Below, in pieces: positions 40,120 to 51,739 of a stretch of DNA of 64,000 nucleotides (positions within the stretch are counted from its first letter, which is position 1; each line of letters starts with the position of its first letter). A model generated the notes under the pieces. That model was not told the DNA's origin. It made no database searches and was given only the letters and a program-made list of their open reading frames with translations. This stretch comes from Riptortus pedestris (Eukaryota; Arthropoda; Insecta; Hemiptera; Alydidae), in NCBI GenBank assembly GCA_019009955.1, contig CM032229.1, forward strand, positions 144,951,501-145,015,500. The letters run 5' to 3'. A program made the position numbers and the translations under genes.

Positions 40120-41429
40120 TTTCAGTGTCGCTATTTCACTTTCATTGTTTGTAATAATTCCAAATTTTACGATTTAATTCTAATGTTGGGCTTATTTGTT
40201 TTATTTAATTTTGTTATTTTAATAAATTATATTATAATTTCATTGTTGTTTAATTTCATGACTGATATATATCTTTAAAAATTACGAACACTACTTTAAA
40301 ATGCACTACTTTTAAAAGCGTCCGGTGAACGTATCTGCACACAAAAGTTTGGCCCACAACATGTCAAAATACCTGGTAGAGCAATATCGTCCTAGTTGCA
40401 AAGTACGGAAATATATAAATAAATAATGTGACCGTATCACTAAGCATCTTTTATGTAAAACAAAATGTCAAGCTCTCTTCACAAAGGCGTCTTATTTAAG
40501 GAAAAACAGAGAATTGATGGAACACGTGTGAAAGTTGCTTTGTTATCCACTGCCCACGTGAAGGAGTTTGCGATATCAAAGCTCGTTCCTGATTTATAAT
40601 AGTTTTATTTATTTTTTATGGGAATATCTCAAAGGTGTTAAAAATTGATTAATAAAAGAATTGAATTACCACCCCCTTTCCAATCTCAACTTCAAGAAAT
40701 TTACGACCCGTGTTTGCTCATTGGGTTCGTAATTCAGGCAGATTACTCGCTTAAAATGCTTTATTTTGCCCCCTCACCCCAATCTGCTGGTAATATTGGA
40801 CAGACGTCTGTTAAGGGAGGGAGGGGCTGGGGTAATTCCTAACCCTCTTTCCCCCTGGGATGCACCCTGCTATCCTCCAATCAGATGAATTTATTCCGAG
40901 AATACCGATATTAGAAACAACCCCACTTCCGGATTTACAGCTCTGAATTTATTGTTCGGCTTTAATCGCTAAATAGTATTAATTAAAATTCAATTAAGTC
41001 TGTATGTCTCGCAGGAGCCTAATAAACCAAGTGCATTTTTCACGGCCCAGAATAACACAGGTGAAGTCATTGGTATGTCATTTCAGGATAGGATGTCATA
41101 TTCGCATTCTATTCTCTTTTAGTGATATTCCATTAAATCATGAGGTTGAGGAGAACTTTTTTTTAATGCTTTTTCTTTTAACTTCCTTATCTGAAGTAAA
41201 TTGAAATAGGTTGCCAAATGTTCATTAGTTCTTCTGCGCGCGGATGCGCTGTGAACGCATTTAGGAAAACTGTTTAGGATTCATTTGGAATCGCGATCCT
41301 TTTACACTTATTGCGAGTTGCATCCAATAGTTGATGGACTCTTGAATCGATGCATCGTGCTGACCAGTAATTCTAGCACTAAGGGATACGAGAGATAGAG
41401 GAGAGAAGGAGATACACGAATAAAAAGAA
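40120..41429. other. Unassigned intergenic sequence
   Basis: No coding or terminal repeat recognised. Short G/C-rich patches occur near 40815-40860. Confidence 0.35.
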
Positions 41430-41866
41430 AGACTGAAAACTAAAAAAAAAATGCAAATATCTCAGTTAATAATCAAGATACTGAAAAAATGTACACAACA
41501 ACATTTATTGAACATCGCATTTGCAATAAGATTGGTTCTATCCATTTTTTCCATCCGGCGCATAATAACGGAGATATTACAAATTTTAGAAATTCTCCCC
41601 CTCTAAACCCCCCCCTCCCCATGGTCCGATTTCAGCCGTTAAAGAACTTGATCTTTCTTTTTTTACATAAAACGACTAAACATCGTGTTTGGTAACGATT
41701 GAACAATAATTACGACCGCTAGATCGGAAACAGACAAATATATATACAGTTTTGAACGAACCTCATTTTCGTCATCTCCTGGGTAGGATCGATGGATATT
41801 TGAAGACATTTTTAGAAAATTGCGTCACTAGTACGACCTCAATAGCTGATTTCCCTTAGGGAAAGG
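41430..41866 (-). mobile_element. Family H repeat lacking its hairpin end
   Basis: It begins at GACTGAAAACTAAAAA, mid-body, runs through TTGGTAACGATTGAACAATA, a short (TA) tract and CTGGGTAGGATCGATGGATA, and ends GCTGATTTCCCTTAGGGAAA. The hairpin side is absent. Confidence 0.8.
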
Positions 41867-42578
41867 AGAGTGAAACTTCTTGGTCATGCGACGCACAAGA
41901 AAGTAATAAGGGACACTAGAAATACAGTTTTTAAAACATCTAAAATCTCATGAATTTCGGTGGATATGGTAAGACGAGCTTCCGAAGGAACACAATGGTT
42001 ACAAGGGGTTGCTTTTATATAATAATAATTTTGCCCAGATTCCAGTGACCATATGCGAGACCACTGATCCACGGGCACTCTAGTTAGGTCATCAGCGAGA
42101 GTAATCCATCCCTATGTAGAGCTAAGTGGGTAACCACCATAAATAATAGTACAAATAAGCGCCCGTAGTGAGTGACGTAACTGGGAGTTGTAAGAGGAGG
42201 AACTGTAAACAAACCTGTTGCATGGGAGGCCCTTCCACTCGATATAGCCTTGGCAGTGGCCACTTTCCCGCTCTGAGGTCAGGGCTGAGGGGCGAATCAG
42301 CTGGGCTGTTCCCGCGCCCGGGTAAAAGTTAGTTTCGTAACTTTCTCACCAGATGGCCACTCTGAAACTGGGACATCTTGGCGCCTCTCAGCACTTCCAC
42401 TTTATTTACTGCTTTCTTACAAAGGATGTCCGGTCCTCGGAGGATAGGATTGGTATGACTTACAGCCGCGTACTCATAATTTAATTTTACACCGATTTTA
42501 TCTGGGAGGAGAATTCCCTCGGTGAAAATATGGGAATAATTTACAAGGGTGACGAGTTTTTAACAGATTTTCAAAATA
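41867..42578. other. Unassigned GC-richer stretch
   Basis: From about 42100 to 42470 the composition is clearly richer in G and C than its surroundings (for example GGCCCTTCCACTCGATATAG, TTCCCGCGCCCGGGTAAAAG). No open frame, splice pattern or repeat was recognised; it could be part of another element or unique sequence. Confidence 0.35.
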
Positions 42579-43383
42579 GAAAAGTCCGCCACGCAGGGGC
42601 TGCGTAAACTAAGCAGATTTCCCTCGTGAAGTTTAGTAATAGATAAATCTATATACTGCTAACACAACACCACCGTGAATATTAAGTGAATAAATACAAA
42701 CGGAAATAAGAAATGTTTCAGTCAATTTAAATAACCTGCCGACAGGAAGCGTTTGAAATGTAAACCAACAGGTCTGCCCACCTCACACCGGAAAGAAAAA
42801 CAATTACTGAAATATATCAGAATATAACATATTAATTTTATTGAGAACTATTTACTATATCTAGAACTGTAATTAATAACGAGTCAGAATAATAATCTCA
42901 ATCGATCAAATTTTAGTAATCCAAGACCGTAGGACGGGGGGGGGGGGAGGACGTCATCAGGACATATTTGCATGTATCTCGTATAATAAAGGTCTCTAAA
43001 ATGCAATATTTGATATTTAAGCTTCGAATAATGTAGTTTATTATATAATACAGTATTGTTTATGTAACATGAGTAGAAGTGGGGGTTTGCTGATGACCGA
43101 AAACTATAAAATGAAAATATCTCGATTATTAATCAAGATAGAGAATAAATGTATATATCAATTGGTGCTATACAATGTTTCGATCCGACTCATAATAACA
43201 GTTATATTAAGTTTTTTTTAAATTCTCCCCCTGTACCCCCCCCCCCCAGGCTCCTCCCCCTGGTCCGATTTCAGCCGTTATTGAACTTGATTTTTTTTTT
43301 TTTTTTTTTTTTTTGTATAAAACGATTATATATCAAGTTTGGTAACGATAAGACAAAAATTGCGACCGCTAGAGCGGTAATAG

Positions 43384-43430
<47 letters not shown>

Positions 43431-43558
43431 CACGGTTTTGAACGGACCTCATTTTCGTCATCTGAGTAGGATCGATGGACATTTGAAGATAAATTTCGAA
43501 AATCGCGTCATGAGTACGACCACAATAGCTTATTTCCCTTCAGGGAAATCTGCTAAAA
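42579..43558 (-). mobile_element. Family H repeat, full-length copy with the empty piggyBac site
   Basis: About 0.98 kb with both ends: AAAAGTCCGCCACGCAGGGG plus intact hairpin on the left, CAGGGAAATCTGCTAAAA on the right. Inside are a pure G-run near 42937, a T-run at 43291-43314 and a (TA)n tract at about 43387-43427. It carries the uninterrupted TTAA at 42682-42685 that is occupied in the copy at 32879. Confidence 0.92.
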
Positions 43559-43718
43559 TGAGCTTTGAGGCTGTATTCACAACGCTATTTTGAAAACATT
43601 TCTCCAAATGTGTCCTATCTTGGAGAAGACAAAGCCACAGCTTTCCGTTTTAATTCGCGGAGGCGGGAGGGGGGGGGGGTTGGCGTGAAAAATTGCCTGT
43701 TAGGCATTATGTATAAAA

Positions 43719-44000
43719 ATAAAAAGTCCGTCAGGGACAGATTTCCCACCCCCTGGAATGCCACATTACTGATCTAATTCGCTATTTCTAAAAACTGCTA
43801 TATAGAAGTAGGGTTTGCTAAAGCCTTAAACAAGAATGTACGAATAACACGCTTAATATTTGAGTTGAGAAAATATGTTTGGACCAGTTGTAGAGCATCA
43901 ATAGTGTAGGAAGATTATTTTGATAACTCATAATAGCGAAAATATTATGATTTTTCGAAAAAGTGCATATATCTTGATTAATAATGATAAATGCAAAATG
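43719..44000 (-). mobile_element. Family H repeat, eroded copy
   Basis: AAAAAGTCCGTCAGGGACAG and AGATTTCCCACC mark a hairpin end with part of the hairpin deleted. The body is only partly alignable (CTCATAATAGCGAAAATATT). Confidence 0.55.
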
Positions 44001-44094
44001 TATATAACGACATTTATAGGCAATTAAATTTGCAATAGTTTGTAGTAGTAGTTCTATATAGTTAGCAGGTTATTAGTAGTTTCTTGTTTGCAGT

Positions 44095-44240
44095 CTTCAG
44101 TAAACTACCCCCCGCCCCCCTATTCCTCATCGAATTTTGACTAAGAACTGTAAAATATATGTTGAGATGACATTACTAGCGTGTCATACCAAAAGGTGGG
44201 AAATCTGCTAAGTTTTCGCAGCCCATGTGTGAAAGACTTT
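44095..44240 (+). mobile_element. Family H repeat, 3'-end fragment
   Basis: CAGTCTTCAGTAAACTACCC leads to GTGTCATACC, GGGAAATCTGCTAAGTTTTC and a decayed hairpin with GACTTTTA. It faces head to tail with the copy that follows about 40 bases on. Confidence 0.65.
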
Positions 44241-44274
44241 TATATATATTTATGAATAGCCTGTATTTGTTATT

Positions 44275-44537
44275 AACAGATTTCCCTTGGGGAAATCAGC
44301 TATTGAGGTCGAACCCATGACTTGATTTTCGAAATACTTCCTCTTATGTCCATCCATCCTATCCAGGAGATGACAAAAATGAGTCCTGTTCAAAACTATA
44401 TAGTATATCAGTATCTTGATTATTAACAGAGATATTTGCATTTTTTTTTAAGTATTGTTTTCATTGAACTTTTACATTTTGAGGTAAATGCAAAAACAGC
44501 ATAGTTAACGTAGCCCCTGCGTGATGGACTTTTTGAT
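44275..44537 (+). mobile_element. Family H repeat, internally deleted copy
   Basis: CAGATTTCCCTTGGGGAAAT opens it and ACGTAGCCCCTGCGTGATGG-ACTTTTT closes it in only 263 bases. The microsatellite and most of the body are missing, yet both ends remain. Confidence 0.8.
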
Positions 44538-44669
44538 CATGTAGATTATTTGTTGTTGGACTTTTCTTTTACTTTTTTTTTTAATTTTGTACATCAATTA
44601 ATATAGGTGATCATAATTTCAACCCCTCCTCCACCCACGAGTAGGCGTGTCACAGAAACGCACATACAC

Positions 44670-45060
44670 TGCTGTGTGTATGAATATATATATATATATA
44701 TTTTCGGCAGCAATTTGTGTATTTGATTGTCAACAACCCGTCCAATATTTCAACGATTTATGTAGAACTAATTTTAAGATGCACTTCCATAAAGGCTGAA
44801 ATCGGATGAAAATTGGCATTTGCAAATATATCCGTTAGTATGAGATGGATCAGAAAATGTAATATAATGAAAACTGTCGATAAAGTATTGTAGTGCAACT
44901 TTTTTTTCCTGTACATTTCTTTAGTAAGATCTCTTACGGAATTATTTTAGCGATTTCAGCCTTCAGTAAACATTCTGTCTTACTCATGAAATTTCCAATT
45001 ATGTGTATTAAATTTGTTTAGTTTACGCATTCCTTGCTTAACATGCTTTTAATGATTTCG
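44670..45060 (+). mobile_element. Family H repeat, strongly diverged copy
   Basis: It contains a (TA)n tract near 44687, GGCTGAAATCGGATGAAAAT, TTTCAGCCTTCAGTAAACAT and TAGTTTACGCATTCCTTGCT. All are recognisable but heavily substituted. Confidence 0.5.
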
Positions 45061-45130
45061 TGGCGAACTCATCTTTATTAGATCCTTTGAAGAAAGTTAT
45101 TTATTGAGACTTGTTTTACCCAAACTGATG

Positions 45131-46249
45131 TTAACCCTCGGGCGCGTCAAGAATATTCCGCCTTCGGGCGCGTGCATCTCAGAGATACAACCTCAACCGT
45201 TTTTAAGGAAATACAGTTTTTTAATATATATTTTGCACTAAAATGTTCAGTGTGTAATTAGAAATCATATCTGAGGAAGTATTTGTTTGAAAGAAGTAAA
45301 TAATTTTCAAAATTGACACGTACTATAATAAAAAAAATCATGGTAGATAATATAACCAAGTTGGTTATAGATTCATTGTTATTAAAACCGTGGACGATAA
45401 TTTTTAAAATATAATTAAAACATACAAATAAAAAAAGAAATAGTTTAAATGCACATGACTTAATTATTCATAATTCATTTCAGTTTGTGAACAATATAAA
45501 CAAAATATCTAAATATAACTTCATTCAAAAATAAGTAGCACGAAATCACTTTTAGATAAGACTTATTAAAACTCATCTAAATTTTAATGTTCCAATCCTT
45601 TTAAAAATACCAGTTTAATTATTATCTCTTTTGCAGAGCTACATTACAATTAGGACAAGGCGTGGAACTATGGTGTAAACAAATTTTGCTTTTGCAAATC
45701 TCACAAGAATAATGAGAAAACCTACATTTCTTTTCAGTTTTGCTTGGTTCACATCATTTTATTTTGTTCATTGTAGTGGAGGGGACTTTTTTTATGCTGT
45801 TCTGTACTTGAGTTCAATGTATCGACCAATGAGTCTCTGTACTCGTCAAGTTTCGTTCTAGTTCGGTTGGTAAATGTCTACTGTTGTCACTGCGTCATAC
45901 AATATTTTCTTGAATATGTTCTTCTGAAAGGTCATGCATGAGCAAAATAATAGAAAAAATGGTTTATATAATTCCATTCAATAAAGAGTAAGTTAATTGA
46001 CGAATATATTTATGAAATACAGATTTCAAAAAAACTTACGAGATCGGGCGCGTGGTATCTAGGAGATTAAACTGAATGACAGGTGAAACACACGACTCCA
46101 TCAAACGCAGTGACACTACTGACCTTAAGGGGGAGTTCTATAGAGCACATAAATCGAAGCACTACACCACCACTCTCTGCTAGGAGGAGTGGCAAATATT
46201 TCTCTAGAAACCGTGTATCTGAGAGATCACGCGCCCGACGGAGGGTTAA
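45131..46249 (-). mobile_element. piggyBac-type element, internally deleted
   Basis: TTAA with CCCTCGGGCGCGT stands at the left. ACGCGCCCGACGGAGGG with TTAA stands at the right; the TIRs match apart from a 3-base offset (CGT) after CCCTC. A longer subterminal inverted repeat, CGGGCGCGTGCATCTCAGAG at 45165 against TCTGAGAGATCACGCGCCCG near 46227, is present. A third copy, CGGGCGCGTGGTATCTAGGA, lies near 46026. A transposase tail lies inside on the minus strand, so the element is oriented that way. Confidence 0.85.
45622..45753 (-). pseudogene. piggyBac transposase C-terminal cysteine-rich domain remnant
   Basis: Minus-strand reading gives CEPSKTEKKCRFSHYSCEIC then KSKICLHHSSTPCPNC and ends NVALQKR-stop. 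The spacing of cysteines and the CLHH core fit the carboxyl zinc-binding domain of piggyBac transposases. Nothing of the DDD catalytic core was found in the 1.1-kb element. Confidence 0.7.
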
Positions 46250-46506
46250 AATGACGTCTAGTTTCAAACTAGGAAAAGTCCTGGTATAGTAGTTCATTTT
46301 GAAATTTGGCTGCAACAAATTTTCTCACTTTGAGAAAAGGAGTGCTCTTTGAGATGTTCTTGTCATGGCAAAAATACATTAGTGTGGCTAGAAAATGGAA
46401 TTCAAAATTTGTGTATTGATCAATAGTTTATATATTTTTGTCATGTTTTTTCAAACATGATAACTATGAACCTATACAGAAATTTGGATTTTATTATTAT
46501 TTTTAG

Positions 46507-47287
46507 CTTATTTCCCTCAGGGGAAATCACCTTTTAAAGTCGTACTCATGAGGGGATTTTCGAAAAATTTCTTCAAATGTCAATCGATCCTACCCAGGAT
46601 ATTGAGAAATGAGGTCCGTTCATAATTTTATATACACACACATACACTCATGTATATTTGTCTGTTAACGCACTATAGGTTTCAATGGAAAATCGGTCGG
46701 ATTGAAAATTTTATAGATTGATAGATTTTATAGAACCAATATTACAGCAAATTAAATGTACTATAAATATTTTTATACAAATTTATTCTCTATCTTGAAT
46801 ATGAATAGAAATATTTAATTTTTCAGCCTTCAGCAAATCTCTACTCCTACTCATTTCACATAAACAATAAGCTATTATATCTTGAACCACTTCGTTTCAA
46901 GGTTAAATCGAAAATAATGTTTTCATTGAACTTCTACTTTGAGAGATATATGCAAATACGTTCTCTTGACCCCCCCCCCTTCTTGTACTAATGAAATTAG
47001 AGTGGTTGAGATGAAAATAATTCAGATTCATTATAAATTACAGTACTAGATACAGTAAATAGTTTTAAATAAAATTAATATGTTATATTCAGATATATTT
47101 TAGTAATTGGTTTTCTTTCTCGTAAAGAATATCTCTATCTATATGTTCATCTCTTTGCGGTTGGTAGACCTGTTTGTTTACAATCAGACGCTTTCCGTTA
47201 GGACGTTATAATTGACTGAAATATTTCTCATTCACTTGGGAAATCTGCTTAGCTTACGCAGCCCCTAAGTGATGGACTTTTTTTTAA
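46507..47287 (+). mobile_element. Family H repeat
   Basis: TTATTTCCCTCAGGGGAAAT starts the copy. It passes a (CA)-type tract near 46632 and AATCGGTCGG. It ends GGGAAATCTGCTTAGCTTAC, GCAGCCCCTAAGTGATGGAC and T's near 47287. The part after the microsatellite is shortened. The next copy begins about 50 bases on in the same orientation. Confidence 0.85.
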
Positions 47288-47334
47288 AAAAAAAATATGT
47301 ATAATTACCATTATTATAAATAAATTGAAATTCT

Positions 47335-48676
47335 GGCAGATTTCCCTTAAGGGAAATCAGCTATTGAGGTTGTACTCACGGTCCGTTCAAAACTGTATAT
47401 ATATATATACTTGCTCAGATACCCGGCTTCGCTCGGGAATTAATTTGATCCTGAATGGTGATGGTATTTTTTTGGCAAGGCTTTACTTTGCATAATATTT
47501 TGACATTTACCCGTCCCAGTGTTTAGGGTTAATACCTGTCGTTTCTGTGGATTTGTTAATAATAAAATTATTTTTTATGTAAGTCTTCACTGTCCTCCAT
47601 ATTGTCATAATTCCCGTTTCCTGAGCATTATGCATAGATTTGAATTATTATGGACAAAATATTAACATACTTTTAAATTATTTTTTCCCGTTGAGGTATC
47701 TGGTAGTTCATATTAAAAAGAATTGTTGAGAAAATTTCTCTAAATAACAAAATAAACAACTTTTGGCATGTGCTTATTTGCAGAAAACCCAATAGAAAAC
47801 GAAATACCGCTTTTATTTCAGACCTCCCTTACAACCCCCACTCCTGCCCGTCCCTAGAAATGTTGGTTTGGCTTGTTATAATGAAGGCATTAGTCCTAAT
47901 ACACGTACCAAATTTTATTTAGTTCGGTTGATTCTTTTGTGCCAAATAAAATTTTGACTCCCGCAAAAATTTTTAGCGTATAACGCCTTTATACTTCGGT
48001 ATACGATGATAGTGTATATAACAAAAGTTTTTCTAAATAACAAAATAAACAACTTTTGCTATGTGCATATTTGCCGAAACCCCAATAGGAAACGAAATAT
48101 CACTATATTTAATTTCAGGCCTCCCTTATAACCCCCACTCCTGCCCGTCCCTAGAAATCTTAGTATGGCTTATTATAAGGAAGGCGTTAGTGCTAATACA
48201 CATACCGAGTTTTATTTATTTCGGTTGGCTTTTTTGTCCCAAATAAAATTGTTCACTTCCGCTATAGGTTTTAGCGTATATCTCGTTTATAATTCAGTAT
48301 ACGAAAAAAGTGTATATAACAAAAGTTATTTTAAATATCAAAATAAACAACTTTTGTTATGTTAATATTTGCCGAAAAACCAATAGGAAACGAAATATCG
48401 CTATTATTAATTTCAGGCTTCCCTTATAACCCCCACTTCTGTTCAATTCAGAGGATATTAACATAGCCTAAAGTCTAAGTTGGGTTAGTAGTAATATACA
48501 TACCAAGTTTCATAAAATTCGGTTCAGCCGTTTATGCGTGAAAAGGTAACAAACAAAGAAATAAACAAACAAACAGACACCAAAGAAACAAAATGCAGTT
48601 ATGGTGTCTATGACATGTGAAACGAAACGTTATCGTGAAATTTCTCGAAAAAAATTAATGTACAGACAGAGGTTAC

Positions 48677-48737
<61 letters not shown>

Positions 48738-49080
48738 ACCGCTCTAGCGGCCACAATTTTTGTTGTTTTATTCTGCGTCGGATTGAAAAATTGTATAGAA
48801 CCAATCTTATTTCATATCTAATGTTGTTATGTACATTTTTTCACTATTTTGCTTATTAACTGAGATATTTGTTAGATATTTTTTAGTTTTCGGTCTTCAG
48901 AAAAGCCCGAGTCCTACTCATCTCATATTAACAATATTATATTATGTTATGAGGCACTTTATTTGAAGCTTAAACACCAAATATTGTTCTCATTGAACTT
49001 TTAAGTTTTGGGATAAATGCCAAGACACCACCACATGGGAAATCTGCTTAGTTAACGCAGCCCCTGCGTGATGGACTATT
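47335..49080 (+). mobile_element. Family H repeat with family B inserted at its (TA)n tract
   Basis: CAGATTTCCCTTAAGGGAAA starts at about 47337, and GGTCCGTTCAAAACTG leads into (TA)n at about 47396. Family B then occupies 47410-48681. The (TA)n resumes at 48682-48732 and family H continues TTTGTTACCGCTCTAGCGGC. It ends GGGAAATCTGCTTAGTTAAC, GCAGCCCCTGCGTGATGGAC near 49080. The 5' segment before the tract is shorter than usual. Confidence 0.85.
47410..48681 (+). repeat. Family B repeat, most complete copy
   Basis: It starts CTCAGATACCCGGCTTCGCT right after (TA)n. Four units of about 300 bases follow, marked by CTCCCTTA(C/T)AACCCCCACT near 47825, 48120 and 48420 and by ATAACAAAATAAACAACTTT. 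It ends CGGTTCAGCCGTTTATGCGT, an ACAAACAAACAGACACC stretch and CAGACAGAGGTTACAATTTT, then (TA)n again. CGGTTCAGCCGTTT plus a simple tail resembles the 3' ends of RTE-type retroposons, but no coding sequence supports that. The units carry no gene. Confidence 0.7.
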
Positions 49081-49423
49081 TACTGTATTGTATTGCCTAT
49101 ACTCCTAGGACTTAAGTGGGGGTTGCTTTTTGAGTCAAATTGCTACAGGGAAGAGAGCTTATGTGACAAAAAGTAGAATGAAGAAGAGCAGACCAAGACG
49201 AATCTATTCGGCGGCTATCTAGAACTTCCTACAAGAACAAACTTCAAGATGAGATTAGAGGGTAGGAAGCTCTAAAGAAAGTCAAGGGGAGCTTTGTTAC
49301 ATTAGCAAGGGAGAAGTAGCGAAAGGGAGGAAAGTTGGCAAGTTAACAAGTTTCAGCATCCTCTTGGTCATTAGTAGTTCTATTAATGGCTACTACTAGC
49401 GCTCTGTCAGGAATTCATGTATA

Positions 49424-49425
<2 letters not shown>
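49081..49425. other. Unassigned unique-looking sequence
   Basis: No motif, frame or repeat recognised between a family H copy and the next (TA)n tract. Confidence 0.35.

Positions 49426-49481
<56 letters not shown>
49426..49481. repeat. (TA)n microsatellite
   Basis: About 55 bases of TA alternation adjoining the tail end of an inverted family B copy. Confidence 0.95.
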
Positions 49482-49486
<5 letters not shown>

Positions 49487-50036
49487 GTAACCTCTGTCTG
49501 TACATTAATTTTTTTCGCGAATTTTCACGATAACTTTTCGTTTCACATGTCATAGACACCATAACTCCATTTTTTTTCTTACGTATGTGTTTGTTTATTT
49601 GTTTGTTTGTTACCTTTTCACGCATAAACAGCTGAACCGAATTTTATGAAACTTGGTATGTATATTACTACAAATGTGCACATAACAAAAGTTGTTTATT
49701 TTGTTATTTAGAGAGATTTGTTCAACAATTATTTTCAATATGAACTACCTCACCGGGGAAAAGTAATTCAAATGTATGTTAATATTTTGTCCTTAATAAT
49801 TCAAATCTATGCATAATGCACAGGAAACGGGAAATGTGACAATATGGAGGACAGTGAAATCTTACATAAAAAAATAATTTTATTATTAACAAAACCACAG
49901 AAACGACGGGTATTAACCCCAAACACTGGGACGGGTAAATGTCAAAATATTGTGCAAAGTAAAGCCTTGCCAAAACAATACTATCACCATTCAGCCTCAA
50001 ATGAATTCCCGAAGAAAGCCGGGTATCTGAGATAGT
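49482..50036 (-). repeat. Family B repeat, short copy
   Basis: Reading left to right it is the inverse of the family B tail (AAAATTGTAACCTCTGTCTG), the CTGAACCGAATTTTATGAAA block, one incomplete unit, and finally GAAAGCCGGGTATCTGAG, the inverse of the family B start. It lies between two (TA)n tracts, 49426-49481 and 50037-50055. Confidence 0.7.
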
Positions 50037-50055
50037 ATATATATATATATATATA

Positions 50056-50430
50056 ATTTTTCGGCAAAAATGAACATAACAAAAGTTGTTTATTTTGTTA
50101 TTTAGAGTAACTTTTGAAATATTAATTTTTGTCTTTTAACAACGTATAAACGAGATATACAGCATAAACTAAAGCGGGAGTCAACTATTTCATTGGGCGC
50201 TAACGATTAAACCGAAATTAAAAAACTTGGTACGTCAATTAGCATTAATCCTTCCACGATTATAAGCTATATTAAATTTTTTAGGTTAGAACGGGAGTTT
50301 ATAAGGGAGACCTGAAATAAAAATTCACGATATTTCATTGTCTATTTGTTTTTTTTCCGACAAACATGCACATAACAAAAGTTGTTTACTTTGTTATTTA
50401 GATTAACTTTTGGTTAATACATTTCTTCAG
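50056..50430 (-). repeat. Family B repeat, internal units
   Basis: Two CATAACAAAAGTTGTTTA(T/C)T blocks about 300 bases apart (near 50080 and 50370) show parts of two units following a (TA)n tract. It ends before a G/A-rich array. Confidence 0.6.
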
Positions 50431-50467
50431 GAACAATGTGTGGAGCAAGTAATTTGAGTAGAAATAT

Positions 50468-50637
50468 GGAGGGGGAGGGGAGGGGGAGGGGGAGGGGGAG
50501 GGAGAGGGAGAGGGAGAGGGCGCGGGGGAGGGGGAGGGGTCGGGGAGGGGTGGGGGAGGGGGAGGGAGAGGGAGAGAGGGAGTGAGGGAGAGAGGGAGAG
50601 GGAGAGAGGGAGAGAGGGAGAGAGAGAGAGGGAGAGG
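50468..50637. repeat. Purine-rich GGGGGA / GGGAGA array
   Basis: About 170 bases of G and A only (apart from a few C/T), passing from GGGGGA units to GGGAGA and GA units. It forms the left flank of the LINE. The proline/serine/leucine-rich minus-strand frame over it is an artefact. Confidence 0.9.
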
Positions 50638-51495
50638 CCGAGCAGCCGGCGGGTGAACACCTCCCGAGCCGCGCTCCGTAACATTTTAATAAAGTGCCGG
50701 TTAAATGTTAAATAAATGTGCGGAGTTTTGGTGAGATGGAAGTGTCTGCTGCCTACTACACTTTGACTCATGGCGAACCGGCTCACCATACCGGAAGTGA
50801 TGTTATCACTTCCGCATTTTTGGATTTTTCAATCGTGAGTAAATGAATCAGGACCTCATAACTATTACCACCGCGATAAAACAGTCCTCCAGCCAAAATT
50901 TCTCTGGATTTCGTGCAGCCGTTCCCCGGATATTTCACTTCCGGGTTGTGCACGTGGTCGGCTGGTCACGTCCAGGGAAATATTAAGCCCGTCGAAATTG
51001 TCGGTAGTGAGTGATGAAAGAAATGTTTAAAATATGGTGTAATTCCCAGCTCCATATCTAGCCCCTGTACCGCTCCAGGAAGCCAAACCCGGTACACACT
51101 GATTTCAAAATATCTTGAATAAATTTGTATCAGCACCTTTAGCTGGGTAACAAAGATTATTAATAAATGAGGAACATAATCAGTAAATTTTCTGCTCAAT
51201 CCCTCCCCCCTTTTTTCATCAGGGATAGAATAAAATTGAGATTTTCGCTCCACACGTTTTAATAGACAACCATTAAGAGGAAATATTTTGGAATTTTTTT
51301 TTCTTATGCTGAAATTGTTGTTGGAACAGGCCCTATCGATTGTTACAAATTTAATAATTAATATGAAGCAGACACACAGACAGAGAGGAATCAATATTAT
51401 GGGACTTAGGCGAGGTCTCAACCAAATGTTGGACATTTCCAGACCATTGTTTTTTCACCTCATAATAAAGTTTAGATCCTTTGCAAATTTAAAAG

Positions 51496-51531
<36 letters not shown>

Positions 51532-51626
51532 GTTATGGAGAGAACACTAACAGTACTAACAAAGAGCAGCCTAACCCTTCATTGCAGCTGCATTGGTAAA
51601 AGTTTTATATGTTAACAAATTAACAT

Positions 51627-51659
<33 letters not shown>

Positions 51660-51739
51660 CAACATAACCCCATGACTCGCACTCACGGACTTTCTGAGGA
51701 TACGGTAGCGCCGATGCGAAGGTTCTTTTTTATAAAAAT

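Noticed and set aside
50638..50720. HDV-like self-cleaving ribozyme at the LINE 5' end
   Set aside because: A GCCGGC/GCCGGT pairing and a GGG/CCC hairpin can be drawn, but no convincing P1 helix or P4 could be found by eye.
50427..50789. Serine/proline/leucine-rich minus-strand frame
   Set aside because: It is a translation of the purine-rich array flanking the LINE.
51288..51599. 103-residue frame ending in poly-lysine upstream of ORF1
   Set aside because: It runs through an A-tract in the LINE leader and resembles no ORF1 protein.
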